Source: Reyranella sp. (GTDB taxonomy: Bacteria > Pseudomonadota > Alphaproteobacteria > Reyranellales > Reyranellaceae). From it: a stretch of DNA of 64,000 nt. Position 1 is the first letter of the stretch, and every line of letters starts with the position of its first letter. Below are positions 42,660-51,680 of this stretch, piece after piece. The DNA is taken from assembly GCF_004297265.1 (NCBI RefSeq), contig NZ_SCUT01000009.1, forward strand, positions 1 through 64,000. Direction: 5' to 3'. The notes under the pieces were generated by a model. The model searched no databases. It saw only the letters and a program-made list of their open reading frames with translations, and was not told where the DNA came from. Both the position numbers and the translations under genes were made by a program.

Positions 42660-44167
42660 GTCGCGCGCTGCAACCTGGAGGCCGTCCAACCCGCCACCGC
42701 AGCCCCGAACAGAAGCAAGAAATCCATGCCGGCGACTGGCCAGAGGTGAGGCTGCGAGAGGCTGCGCCACAGGTGATCGCCAGTTGTGAGCCCGTTGAGG
42801 GTCACCGCCACGACCGCCAGCGCGGCGATTGCCGCGCACTGCTCCCGCCAGGCCACGCGCGGACGGCTCCACGCGTGAACGAACGTCAGCAGCCACATCA
42901 CGTAGAAAGCCCAGATCTCGAGCTCGCGGCGTTCGAGGCCCCATGCCGAGGCGTTCGGCGGCAACAGCCTGTTGGCGACGAAGAAGGCGAGCGTGGCCGC
43001 CACGATCCCGCTGACGAAGCCGACCGTCAGCGCCTCGACGAAGCGTACACCACGCAGACTGAGCTGGGTATGGCGCTTGCGGCGCGATTCCAGCCAGAAG
43101 AGGAATCCCGTGGCGATCAGGACACAGCCCGCGAGGCCCAGCGCGAAGTAGAGCCAGCGCAGACTCCAGTGATCGAACTGGATGAAGTGGAACCCGGTGA
43201 TGAAGCGATGGACGTTCATCACGGGCTTCCCCGTGTTGCTTGAAAGGATGGCGCCCGTGCCGGCGTCGAGGTAGAGCGCGTCGACCGGCATGGTCACGCG
43301 ATCGTCGACGAACGAGCGGCGCACCTCGACATAGGCGTTGGCGTCGCCCCGGTGGAACACCCGGAACAATTGCGGTGTCCCCCCTTCCCACCGACGCGAT
43401 GCCTCCGCGACCATGGCATCCAGCGATGCCAAGGGCGGCCCCGGCCGGTTGAGCCGCGGCCGCCCGTAGATGCCGTAGGACTCCTGCACGAAGGCCTGCC
43501 GGTCGCCGCGATAGGACATCTCCCAGGCACCGGAGAAGTAGACCGTGAAGAAGATGACCAGACCCGACAGGGTGATGAAGAAGTGGAAGGGCAGCCCGAG
43601 CACGCCTGTGACATTGTGCAGGTCCAGCACGACCCGCCGCGGCTTCCGGTCGGACCGGAAGGTGAAGAAGTCGGCGAAGATCTTCCGATGGATGACCACG
43701 CCGGACACACAGAGCGCCAGCATCGCCATCCCTGCAAAGCCTACGATCCAGAGGCCCAGCGACCAGGCCTTGATGTGCAGGTTGACGTGGAACGGATAGA
43801 TGAATCCCGATCCCCCCCACGTGCCGGCGTCCGGAAGAAGGGCCGACGTCGAGGGATCGGCGTGGCGGTACCGCAGCCGGCCCGCGCCGTCCAGGTAGCC
43901 AACCCGGGCGACGGGTTCGCGATCGTCTGGAAAGAGAACAAGCCATTGTGGCGATGCACCGATCACGGGCTGCAGTTCGCGGGCGAGCGCATCGACCGAT
44001 TTCAGCTCGGCTGGCACCAGCCGCGTGGCGGGCATCATCCAGCGATCGATCTCACGGTCGAACACCGACAGGGTACCCATCCAGAAGACCGCGAACAGCA
44101 CCGCGCCGACGCAGACGCCCGCCCAGGTGTGCAGCCAGCTCATGGAGGCGCGGAAGGTCTGCTCCAT
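42656..44167 (-). CDS. PepSY-associated membrane protein of iron unit 2
   Basis: This 503-residue paralogue of the 23179 protein begins MEQTFRASMSWLHTWAGVCV and shows the same PepSY-TM signature (HNVTGVLGLPFHFFITLSG; LFWLESRRKRHTQLSLRG) and the same C-terminal four-helix block. Likely role: reduction or handling of iron-siderophore complexes at the inner membrane. It ends the second four-gene iron unit, 22 bases after the receptor gene. The ATG choice matches the paralogue. Confidence 0.85.
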   Translation of the reverse strand: MEQTFRASMSWLHTWAGVCVGAVLFAVFWMGTLSVFDREIDRWMMPATRLVPAELKSVDALARELQPVIGASPQWLVLFPDDREPVARVGYLDGAGRLRYRHADPSTSALLPDAGTWGGSGFIYPFHVNLHIKAWSLGLWIVGFAGMAMLALCVSGVVIHRKIFADFFTFRSDRKPRRVVLDLHNVTGVLGLPFHFFITLSGLVIFFTVYFSGAWEMSYRGDRQAFVQESYGIYGRPRLNRPGPPLASLDAMVAEASRRWEGGTPQLFRVFHRGDANAYVEVRRSFVDDRVTMPVDALYLDAGTGAILSSNTGKPVMNVHRFITGFHFIQFDHWSLRWLYFALGLAGCVLIATGFLFWLESRRKRHTQLSLRGVRFVEALTVGFVSGIVAATLAFFVANRLLPPNASAWGLERRELEIWAFYVMWLLTFVHAWSRPRVAWREQCAAIAALAVVAVTLNGLTTGDHLWRSLSQPHLWPVAGMDFLLLFGAAVAGWTASRLQRAT

Positions 44168-44189
44168 GTCGAGCCCGCGCCTCCGAGCG

Positions 44190-46637
44190 CTAGAAATCCG
44201 CCGTCAGCGACAGGCGGAAGGTGCGCGGCGCGCCGAGGAACATGAACGTCGCCGTCTGGTTGCTGCCCGCCCAGTAGTTGGCATCGAGGATGTTGTCGAC
44301 GTCGAAGCGGGCCACCAGCATCTTGCCCTTCGCGCCTGGATTCTCGAACGTGTAACGCGCGCCAAGATCGAAGCGGGTCCATTGCGGCATCATGCGCCGT
44401 GGATAGGTCGTGTCGATGTACTGCGGGCCGGTGTAGATGGCACGCCCCGCGAGGGTGAGGCCCGGTACGAACGGCAGGTCGACCTCGCCCGACAGGTTCA
44501 GCGTGAACTGCGGCGTGAAAGGCGCGATCCAGCCATCGGCCGCCCCGCCCTGCGTCTTGGCGAGCACCGGGTTGAGGAACATGGCGCCCCCCAGGAGCCG
44601 GAACCCCTTGGCCGGTTCGCCGAACATGTTCAGCTCGAGGCCCTGGTTGACCTGCTGGCCGTTCACGCTCTGCGTGTTGGTCGCCGTGTTGGTGATCACG
44701 CTGGGCTGCGTGATCTGGAACAGCGCCGCGGTGGTCGTGAAGGTGCCCCAGTCGACCTTCACGCCGACCTCGATCTGATTGGACACGTAGGGCGGCAGGA
44801 TCGTGCCGGCATTGGCGAACGGCACTTGCACCACGGTACCCTGCTGCAGGCCCTGGATGTAGTTGCCGTAGAGCGAGACGTTCTCGAGCGGCTTCACGAT
44901 CAGCGCCACGGCCGGGCTGACGACGGTCTGGTCGTAGCTGGCCGTCAGGGCGCCGGTCACGGCGTTGAAATTGGCGGACTGGACATTCTGGGCGCGCAGG
45001 CCGGCCGTGAGCTGGACGCGGTTGTTCAGCGAGAAGATCGTGTCGGCGATGCCAATGCTGTTGAAACCGGACGTCGAGGTCTTGTTCGCCGCCGGCGTCG
45101 GTATGTTCGGCCGCGCGATCAAGGTCGAATTGTAGATGTTGGTCGCGAAGGCGCCGCCCGGCTGCGAGACGTTGACCTGGCCGTTGTCCTGCTGAAGGGT
45201 CGAAGCGGTGAGCGCAAGCTCGTGGTTGACGTCGGCCGTGCTGAACAGGGCGCGCAGGCCGCCCTGGGCGGTCAGGCTCGTCGTGTACTGGCTGAAATTG
45301 AGCGGCGCCAGCGCCGTGCCCGCGCCGTTGAAATTCGTGATCGTCGTCGCCGCCGAATAGAGGCCGCCCATCCGGTAGTCGTGTGCGCCGGCCGAGGCGT
45401 AGAGCGTGACGTTGTCGGTGATGTCCATCTCGAGCCGGAAAACGCCGAAGGCATCCTTGCGGCCCTGAAAGCCCCAGGGCTGCGCGGTAGGATTGCTGCG
45501 GGCGCTCGGCGCATACGGGAGTTGCACGCCCGGCGCCAGGGTCAGGTAGGGCGTGATGCCCGAAATGTACTGGTTCTGGTATCCCAGATCGGCCGAGAGC
45601 CGCACGCGCTCGCCGCGGACATCGAAGCCGAGGACTGCCAGCGCCCTCTGGTCGGCATTGTACTGGATGTCGGTCTGGCCGCCCCGGAACACGCCGTTGA
45701 AGCGCACGCCGAATTCCTTGTCCTCGCCGAAGCGGCGTCCGAAATCGATGTGCCCGCCAAACTGGCTGCCGGAGATGTAGCTCGCCGTCGCCTGGGTCAG
45801 ATCCTCATTGGGCGCCCGCTTCGGCACGACGTTGACATTGCCGCCGATCGACCCGAAGGGCGGGATGCCGTTCAGCAGCGCACTCGGTCCCTTCAGAACC
45901 TCCACTCGCTCGGCCATCTCCGCCATGATCGACGAGTTGGGCAGCATTCCATAAAGGCCGCCATACGAGGTGTCGGAATTGTCGACGGGAAAGCCGCGGA
46001 TCTTGACCTGATCGGTGCCGGGACTGTTGTCGCCCCGGGTGATCCGGACCGACGGGTCGTCGATCAGCACGTCTCGCACGGTCTTTGCCTGCTGGTCCTG
46101 CGCTTTCTTGGCGGTGTAGTTCGACTGATTGAACGGCGTGTCCATCACGGCGCGATTGCCGAGCAGGCCGAGCTGACCGCCGGTCGCGACCTGCCCGCCC
46201 GCATAGACCGGGGGCGCGTTGTCGATCATCGCCTGCGGCGGCACGATGAACGCACCCTGTACCTGCACGGGATCGAGCTGCAGGGCGCCGCCGGCGTCCG
46301 GCACACCGGAGATCGTGACCGTGTTGGCCGAGGTGAAGCGGAAGGTCACGCCGGTTCCCGCGAGCAACAGTTGCAGGGCATGCTCGGCCGTCATGCTGCC
46401 GCCGATCGCAGTGCTCGTCTTGCCGGCGACGGCTGAGTTGTTGACGACGATCTGCACGCCTGCCTGCTGGCCGAAGGCGGTCAGGGCCTGCGCCAGTGGC
46501 TGTGACGGCACATTGAAGGTCGCCGGGCGGCCGGCCTGTGCCTGTTGCGGTCCGCCAGCCGCGACGCCCTGAGCGAGCACGTCGCCGGCCATCAGGGAAC
46601 CTGCCGCTACGGCGGCAACCGTGATCCTCGCAAACAC
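44190..46637 (-). CDS. TonB-dependent siderophore receptor with STN domain, unit 2
   Basis: This 815-residue receptor starts at GTG 46637 behind GGGGGAG. A signal peptide (MFARITVAAVAAGSLMAGDV) is followed by an STN domain (TFNVPSQPLAQALTAFGQQA, AEHALQLLLAGTGVTFRF). The plug has VRDVLIDDPSVRI, VKIRGFPVDNSDTSYG, ERVEVLKGPSALLNGIPPFG, NVNVVPKRA. The barrel ends FRLSLTADF. The plug resembles unit 1 closely (GQLGLLGNR, VMDTPFNQ), while the barrel loops differ, suggesting a different ligand. Confidence 0.9.
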   Translation of the reverse strand: MFARITVAAVAAGSLMAGDVLAQGVAAGGPQQAQAGRPATFNVPSQPLAQALTAFGQQAGVQIVVNNSAVAGKTSTAIGGSMTAEHALQLLLAGTGVTFRFTSANTVTISGVPDAGGALQLDPVQVQGAFIVPPQAMIDNAPPVYAGGQVATGGQLGLLGNRAVMDTPFNQSNYTAKKAQDQQAKTVRDVLIDDPSVRITRGDNSPGTDQVKIRGFPVDNSDTSYGGLYGMLPNSSIMAEMAERVEVLKGPSALLNGIPPFGSIGGNVNVVPKRAPNEDLTQATASYISGSQFGGHIDFGRRFGEDKEFGVRFNGVFRGGQTDIQYNADQRALAVLGFDVRGERVRLSADLGYQNQYISGITPYLTLAPGVQLPYAPSARSNPTAQPWGFQGRKDAFGVFRLEMDITDNVTLYASAGAHDYRMGGLYSAATTITNFNGAGTALAPLNFSQYTTSLTAQGGLRALFSTADVNHELALTASTLQQDNGQVNVSQPGGAFATNIYNSTLIARPNIPTPAANKTSTSGFNSIGIADTIFSLNNRVQLTAGLRAQNVQSANFNAVTGALTASYDQTVVSPAVALIVKPLENVSLYGNYIQGLQQGTVVQVPFANAGTILPPYVSNQIEVGVKVDWGTFTTTAALFQITQPSVITNTATNTQSVNGQQVNQGLELNMFGEPAKGFRLLGGAMFLNPVLAKTQGGAADGWIAPFTPQFTLNLSGEVDLPFVPGLTLAGRAIYTGPQYIDTTYPRRMMPQWTRFDLGARYTFENPGAKGKMLVARFDVDNILDANYWAGSNQTATFMFLGAPRTFRLSLTADF

Positions 46638-46660
46638 AGACTTCTCCCCCGAAAGTCCGT

Positions 46661-46704
46661 TGCCGGCGGGTCACGGAACTCGACGCCGCGGGCAACACGC
46701 CCGC
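46661..46704 (-). promoter_or_regulatory. Leader element and hairpin upstream of receptor 2
   Basis: The sequence TGCCGGCGGGTCACGG (46661-46676, plus strand) matches the element upstream of receptor 1 and sits 24 bases before the GTG start. Next to it GCGGGC and GCCCGC pair around a five-base loop (46688-46704 region). Spacing and order match the unit 1 leader, although the hairpin sequences differ, which suggests selection on structure. Confidence 0.5.
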
Positions 46705-46811
46705 ACTCGCGGAACAAGACTGATGGGGACGGTTCGACTTAAGCAGAAATCGCAAAAAAGTTCGCGCCGCGCCTAGCCTCATTCCGAGTCCGATCGGATC
46801 ACGAATGCCAA

Positions 46812-46861
46812 CCTCATGCTGAGGAGCGCTCCGACGGAGCGCGTCTTGAACTCCTCAGGAT
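46812..46861. repeat. REP-like intergenic palindrome
   Basis: Between the receptor and fecR of unit 2 is a nested inverted repeat. The outer arms CTGAGGAG and CTCCTCAG enclose a perfect GCGCTCC-GAC-GGAGCGC stem (46826-46842). Intergenic elements of this form (CTCATGCTGAGGAGC followed by a short GC hairpin and a TGAAC...CTCAGGAT end) are scattered in many alphaproteobacterial genomes. Confidence 0.6.
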
Positions 46862-46895
46862 AAGTTGGTGCGGGTCGACTTGAAGCGGAAAGACT

Positions 46896-47870
46896 CTAAC
46901 GCTTCGAAATGACCGACAGGTAGGGCGTGATCTGGCTGAGCTTGCCGTGCTGGGATTCGGCCAGCGCGTTCAATGCTTCGCGTGGCTGGGTGAGATCGAT
47001 GACGCCCGAGATCGACCGGCCGTTCATCGAACCGTCACGAACGACGATCATGCCCGGCAGATAGCGGCCGAGGATCTCCACCATGTCGCCCACGGTGGCG
47101 TCGTGCACCACCAGGCGGCGCGAGCGCCACGAGGCGACCGTGGACGGCACGACCTGTTCCTGCCGCGCGGACCTCGCCTGCCGGTCGAAGACGAGACGGT
47201 CGCCCATGCCGAGGCGGCTGACTTCGGCCACGCCCGGCGACGCCACCTCGACCGTGCCGGACTGGACGGCGACCGTCACCGTGCTCGCGAGCTTGTCGAC
47301 GCTGAACGCGGTGCCCGTGACGCGCACCGACAGATCGGCTGCGTTCACCCGGAATGGCCGATCCGGATTCGGATGGACTTGGAAGAAGGCCTGCCCGGCG
47401 AGAAGGATCACTTTCCGCTCGGCCCCGGAATAGTCGACGGCGATCGCACTGTCGGCATCGAGGCTCGCCAGGCTGCCGTCGGGAAGGACGACATCGCTCA
47501 ATTCGGCGACGCCTGTGATGTGATCGGCCTCGAGATGGCGCTGAATCACCGGCGCCGCAACCAGCAGCAGGCAGGCGGCGGCCAGCAGGGCGCCGGCGCT
47601 CGCCCAGAAGATGCGCGGTCGCCTGCGTGGCTTCAGCGGCAGGATGTCGGCGGGCGTGGCCGGCGTCGCGATCAATTCCGGCGGGAGCTTGCCCAGGCGC
47701 GCCCATGTGTGCTCGGCCGAACGGAACGCCGCACGGTGGGCTTCATTCTGCTGCAACCAGCTCTCGAATTCGTTTCGCAGCGCGCCGTCGCCGGGAGACC
47801 CTTCGAGCCGCAGGAGCCAGTGCGCCGCCTGAAGCCGGACCGGATTGTTCTTGCTGTTGGTTCCGTTCAC
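46896..47870 (-). CDS. fecR: FecR family anti-sigma regulator, unit 2
   Basis: This 324-residue protein, from GTG 47870 (GGGGAAACC upstream), has an anti-sigma N-terminus (AAHWLLRLEGSPGDGALRNE, FESWLQQNEAHRAAF), a transmembrane segment near 95-115 (FWASAGALLAAACLLLVAAP), and the FecR motif (DVVLPDGSLASLDADSAIAV, GQAFFQVHPNPDRPF, GTAFSV). The C-terminus is an STN-like domain. It stands between the fecI and receptor genes and should transmit receptor occupancy to the sigma factor. Confidence 0.88.
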   Translation of the reverse strand: MNGTNSKNNPVRLQAAHWLLRLEGSPGDGALRNEFESWLQQNEAHRAAFRSAEHTWARLGKLPPELIATPATPADILPLKPRRRPRIFWASAGALLAAACLLLVAAPVIQRHLEADHITGVAELSDVVLPDGSLASLDADSAIAVDYSGAERKVILLAGQAFFQVHPNPDRPFRVNAADLSVRVTGTAFSVDKLASTVTVAVQSGTVEVASPGVAEVSRLGMGDRLVFDRQARSARQEQVVPSTVASWRSRRLVVHDATVGDMVEILGRYLPGMIVVRDGSMNGRSISGVIDLTQPREALNALAESQHGKLSQITPYLSVISKR

Positions 47871-47972
47871 GAAGGTTTCCCCGGTTCGAGGCAGCGGAAG
47901 CTGCCATCCTCCCCGACACCTAGACGGTTGTCGCGGCGCCAACTTAAGAACGCCCGGCAAAAAATGTTGCCG

Positions 47973-48488
47973 CTACCTGTCCTCGTCGCCGAGCAGGCGC
48001 TGCATGGCATGCACCAGCGCCTCGGCCACGATCTGGTGGGTGCGCGGGACGGAGAGTTTGAGACGGTCCGCCACTTCCTGAAGCGGCCGTTCCTCGAGCT
48101 TGTACATGCGGAAGGCGAGCTGGGTCCGTTCGGGCAGTTCCTGGATCGCGTCGAGCAGCGCCCGGAACTCGTCGCGCTGCAACACGACGTCCTCGGCGGT
48201 CGGGGTCGACGCGGGCAGCACCTGCCAAGTCGCGCTCTCCGGCGACTGCGGCACTTCCCTCACCCGGCGCTTGGCCCAGTCGAGCGCCAGGTTCCGGACG
48301 ATGGAATAGAGGTAGCTCAGCGGATGGCCGATCTCCTGCCCCTTGGCGTCCCGCGACGACAGGCGCAGCCAGGCTTCCTGCACGACATCCTCGGCGACCG
48401 CCCGGTCGCCCAGGAACTTGTTGGCATAGTTCAGCAGGTCGTCGCGATGCTCGATGTAGACGGACAGGGACGTGGACGAGGGTGCCAA
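47973..48488 (-). CDS. fecI: FecI-type ECF sigma factor, unit 2
   Basis: This sigma factor has the region-2 segment YIEHRDDLLNYANKFLGDRA with VAEDVVQEAWLRL and region-4 segment LPERTQLAFRMYKLEERPLQ, VADRLKLSVPRTHQIVAEAL. It is homologous to the unit 1 sigma throughout. The frame extends to GTG 48521, inside the predicted promoter, so I prefer TTG 48488 (LAPSSTSLSVY), which aligns with the unit 1 start. It lies 102 bases upstream of fecR and is divergent from the SGNH hydrolase gene. Confidence 0.85.
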   Translation of the reverse strand: MAPSSTSLSVYIEHRDDLLNYANKFLGDRAVAEDVVQEAWLRLSSRDAKGQEIGHPLSYLYSIVRNLALDWAKRRVREVPQSPESATWQVLPASTPTAEDVVLQRDEFRALLDAIQELPERTQLAFRMYKLEERPLQEVADRLKLSVPRTHQIVAEALVHAMQRLLGDEDR

Positions 48489-48502
48489 AAGTCGACCAGA
48501 AA

Positions 48503-48549
48503 TGCGAATGATTCGCAACACCTATAGGCGGATCGTCACCTGAAATCAA
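48503..48549 (-). promoter_or_regulatory. Promoter and Fur-like operator of fecI unit 2
   Basis: On the minus strand TTGATT (48549-48544), 17 bases, then TATAGG (48526-48521) is a good housekeeping promoter. The palindrome TGCGAAT-G-ATTCGCA (48503-48517) covers the predicted transcription start. The 7-1-7 architecture and position are the same as at the unit 1 fecI promoter, consistent with iron-responsive repression. Confidence 0.65.
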
Positions 48550-48672
48550 TCGGTCCGCATCGCGTCGACGCCCTGACAGCTACGGCTGCGGGCGACAATG
48601 TCGCCCTTTTCCTCGCACGCCGGTCCCCCTAGAACGGCTTCCCGAGGAGCATCAGCAGCAGAGGACAAGCCC

Positions 48673-50184
48673 TTGAACGGTCGAACGTTGGCGAATGCCA
48701 TCATGGTGTCCGTCACCATTCTGATCGGGTTGATCTTCGCCGAAGGCGCCGCGCGCGTCCTGGCAGGACTGCCCCTCACCCAGCTCGAACTGCCCGTCCG
48801 CCTGGTGAACATCGGCAACGATACGACGGCCGAGCGCCTCGACGACGTGCCGCGGGCACCGTCGGTCGAGCGGGCCTGGTTCTTCAGCGATCCGCCGCCG
48901 CTGCCCAATCGCAAGCCGGTGCCGCCCGAGGCGATGGAGCTCGACCGTACCCTGCAGAAGGCGGGCACCCCGTTCCAATCCCCCGAGGTCTTCAAGATCT
49001 GGAACTCGGTGCTGGTGGGCGATCCCTGCAAGAGCCCGTTCTTCGCCAACGCGCCGGGTTCGCTCGAACTCTTCGATCCCGAGGACGGCAAGCCCAACCC
49101 GCCCTTCCGCTTCAGACCGGACACCACCTCGCCGATCGGGCTGGTGACCAACGATCTGGGCTGGCGCGGCGCGCCGATCGATTTCGCGCGCGCGCCGAAG
49201 ACCATCCGCATCGTGTTCGCCGGCGCCTCGACGACGGCCGACACGCACCAGATGCCCTATTCCTATCCGGAGTTCATCGCGCACTGGCTGAACCTGTGGG
49301 CGGCGAAGAACCGACCCGACCTCAAGATCGAGGTCGCCAGCGCGGCCCGCGAATCGATCAACTCCGAGGGAATCGAGTCGATCGTCCGCACCGAGATCGT
49401 GCCGGCGCGGCCGGACCTGGTGATCTATCATGAGGGCGGCAACCAGTTCAGGCTGGAGAGCCTGGTGGCGTCGATGCCCCAGGGCGAGAAGCCGCAGCCG
49501 ATGAAGCCGCGCGAGCCGCCTGGACCTGCGTGGCTCAACGTACTGGCGCGCTATTCGGATATCGTGCGCCGCATCCAGGTCCTGCGCGCCTCCGACGAGC
49601 TGCCGTCCACAGGACTGGAGGCGCCCAAGCCCGACTACCAGCTCACCTGGCCGAAGGATCTGTCCGAGACCGATCCCGACCTCGCGCGCAAGGACCTGCC
49701 GGTGTCGCTCACTCAGATCCTGGGTGACCTCGACCGGATCCAGGCCGACCTGAAGCCCATCGATGCCGAGCTGGCGGTCACCTCGTTCCTGTGGATGGTG
49801 AAGGACGGGCTGAAGCTCGACCCGGTCCGCAATCGCATGATCTGGGATTACCTGAACCTCTACATGTACCCTTGGCGCTATCGCGACCTCGAGCGGCTGG
49901 CCAACTTCCAGAACCGGGTGCTGAAGAAATACACGCAGGAACACGGCATCGACTTCATCGACGTCGCCGGCCGCATGCCGTTCGATCCCGACCTCTATGC
50001 CGACGGCGTCCACACGACCTATCCCGGCACGCGCATGAAGGGTTGGGTGATCCTGCAGCAGCTCGTTCCGCTGATCGAGGCACGCCTGAAGTCGGGCGCC
50101 TGGCCCAGGCCGCAGCCGGCGATGGACAGCACGCCGCCCTGGTTCAAGACGCCGCCGCGCCGCATCGAGGTTCACTGCAAGTAG
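48673..50184 (+). CDS. Membrane-anchored SGNH/GDSL-like hydrolase
   Basis: I favour TTG 48673 (AGAGGA upstream); an ATG at 48598 is the alternative and adds 25 unlikely residues. An N-terminal membrane anchor (LANAIMVSVTILIGLIFAEG) precedes an SGNH fold: FAGASTTADTHQ (nucleophile Ser), EGGNQFRL (Asn) and DPDLYADGVHTTYPGT with the catalytic Asp-His pair. Substrates of such periplasmic hydrolases are usually esters on polysaccharides. Its divergence from fecI may be coincidental. About 503 residues. Confidence 0.75.
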   Translation: MNGRTLANAIMVSVTILIGLIFAEGAARVLAGLPLTQLELPVRLVNIGNDTTAERLDDVPRAPSVERAWFFSDPPPLPNRKPVPPEAMELDRTLQKAGTPFQSPEVFKIWNSVLVGDPCKSPFFANAPGSLELFDPEDGKPNPPFRFRPDTTSPIGLVTNDLGWRGAPIDFARAPKTIRIVFAGASTTADTHQMPYSYPEFIAHWLNLWAAKNRPDLKIEVASAARESINSEGIESIVRTEIVPARPDLVIYHEGGNQFRLESLVASMPQGEKPQPMKPREPPGPAWLNVLARYSDIVRRIQVLRASDELPSTGLEAPKPDYQLTWPKDLSETDPDLARKDLPVSLTQILGDLDRIQADLKPIDAELAVTSFLWMVKDGLKLDPVRNRMIWDYLNLYMYPWRYRDLERLANFQNRVLKKYTQEHGIDFIDVAGRMPFDPDLYADGVHTTYPGTRMKGWVILQQLVPLIEARLKSGAWPRPQPAMDSTPPWFKTPPRRIEVHCK

Positions 50185-50386
50185 GGAGGTCGCCGGCCGC
50201 AATGCTGCCGGCTCACTCCAGCCTGGGAGCCGCAGCGTCGGATTTCTTTGAATCCCGGCGCAACCATTCTCGGCATTCTCACAACGTCGTGAGTTCCTTC
50301 AGTAGCATTGAAACCAGTCACACTCACTCTGCGTAGTACACCCGAGGCGACGCCTTAGGTTCCGTCTACGGAGTTTGGAATTAGAC

Positions 50387-51211
50387 ATGCCGGCAAACGA
50401 TCATTTGAAACAGCTTATGGTCGACAACCTCAAGGATTGCGCACTTGTACTGCTCGATACGGACGGCAGAGTCTTGAGTTGGAATGCCGGGGCGACGAAC
50501 CTGCTCGGCTACGAAGAGGCCCAGGCGGTCGGGCGGGCCTACGGAAGCATCCTCCCGCCTGAGTCCTGTGACTGCGACGGCGCACCCCTGTCGCTGGCCA
50601 TAGCCCGCAAGAAGGGCCGGCACGAAGAGATCTGCCAGCGGACCCACAGAAACGGGGCGCGTCGGGCACTGAGAGAAGTCGTCATTTCCCTACGCGACTC
50701 CCGGCGCAACCTGGTCGCGTTCGGCCTCATGATGCAGTCGCTCGAAGCCGCCCTGCAGAGCGGACCCCGAGCTGGCCGCGGGTCGGCAATCGGCGAGAGC
50801 ACCTCGCTTCCCAAGGTCCTTGTGGTCGATGACGACGACCAGGTCCGCATGACGGCCGAGGCCACGCTCAAGGACCTGGACTATGAAGTGCTCGCAGTTG
50901 CGAGTGGCGCGGAGGCGCTGGACATCCTGAGACGTGACGACAGTATCGATGTGCTCTTCACCGACGTGGTGATGCCCGGCATGGATGGCGGCGAGCTTGC
51001 GGAACAGGCGCGGCTGCTCAGGCCCGACCTCAGGGTCCTCTTTACGTCAGGCTACTTCGCCCACGCTTTGATCCGGAGAGGCAACATCACGCCGAACACC
51101 AACCTTCTGGTGAAGCCCTATCGCCCGAGAGACCTTGCCCGGAAAATGAAGGTGATCCTGGCGGATGACGTTCCCGGAGATGGCGATCGCCCGGAAGCCG
51201 GACACGGCTAG
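50387..51211 (+). CDS. PAS-REC signalling protein
   Basis: This 274-residue protein begins with a PAS domain (CALVLLDTDGRVLSWNAGATN, LLGYEEAQAVGRAYGSIL) and ends with a receiver domain (KVLVVDDDDQVRMTAEATLK, DVLFTDVVMPGMDGGELA with phospho-acceptor Asp, and NTNLLVKPYRPRDLARKM with Lys). No histidine-kinase or DNA-binding domain is present. It probably relays a redox or light signal to a partner. The start at ATG 50387 is chosen over TTG 50375. Confidence 0.82.
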   Translation: MPANDHLKQLMVDNLKDCALVLLDTDGRVLSWNAGATNLLGYEEAQAVGRAYGSILPPESCDCDGAPLSLAIARKKGRHEEICQRTHRNGARRALREVVISLRDSRRNLVAFGLMMQSLEAALQSGPRAGRGSAIGESTSLPKVLVVDDDDQVRMTAEATLKDLDYEVLAVASGAEALDILRRDDSIDVLFTDVVMPGMDGGELAEQARLLRPDLRVLFTSGYFAHALIRRGNITPNTNLLVKPYRPRDLARKMKVILADDVPGDGDRPEAGHG

Positions 51212-51263
51212 CATTGCGGCGCACGCGCCAGGACGATGCGCGCATACTCCGGCGGTTCGTACC

Positions 51264-51680
51264 ATGCGCATCGCCGCCCTGCTGTTGGTCTTGCTGCTCG
51301 CATGGACCGGCCCGTCGGCCTCCGCCATGACTTTCTGGGCGCTCACCCTTCCGGAGGGCCGGCGGATCGTCCTGGCCGAGGGGTAGGTTGCCGAGGGCGA
51401 TGCCGGCCGCCTGAAAGTCGCGCTGTGATTCGACCGATCGCGACGTACTCGGACACAAGGTGCTGGCGCTGGACAGTCCAGGCGGCCTTGTTGTCGAAGC
51501 CTTTGCCATGGTCGATGTGATGGAATGCAACGCATCTCGACCCTGTTTCGGTCGGGCGCGGAGTATGCCTCGCCCTGCGCCATCATCGGCGAGCGGCGCG
51601 CCGCCGGCGACGATTGCCATCCTCCCGGCGGACGGCGCATGGTGGGTCACGCCGTGGACGGCGAAGGGGAGAGAGCGACG
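51264..51680 (+). pseudogene. Decayed ClpP-like periplasmic protein gene
   Basis: A signal peptide (MRIAALLLVLLLAWTGPSAS) leads into TFWALTLPEGRRIVLAEG, after which TAG stops the frame at 51386. VAEGDAGRLKVAL then a second stop follows. In another frame, LALDSPGGLVVEAFAMVDVM and, further on, the RSGAEYASPCAIIG segment match COG3904-type predicted periplasmic proteins with a ClpP-like fold. At least two stops and frame changes show a degraded gene. Confidence 0.65.

Noticed and set aside
44025-46436. A plus-strand frame of about 800 codons antisense to receptor gene 2
   Set aside because: It mirrors the receptor gene on the other strand and is Arg/Gly/Ala-rich without any recognisable domain.
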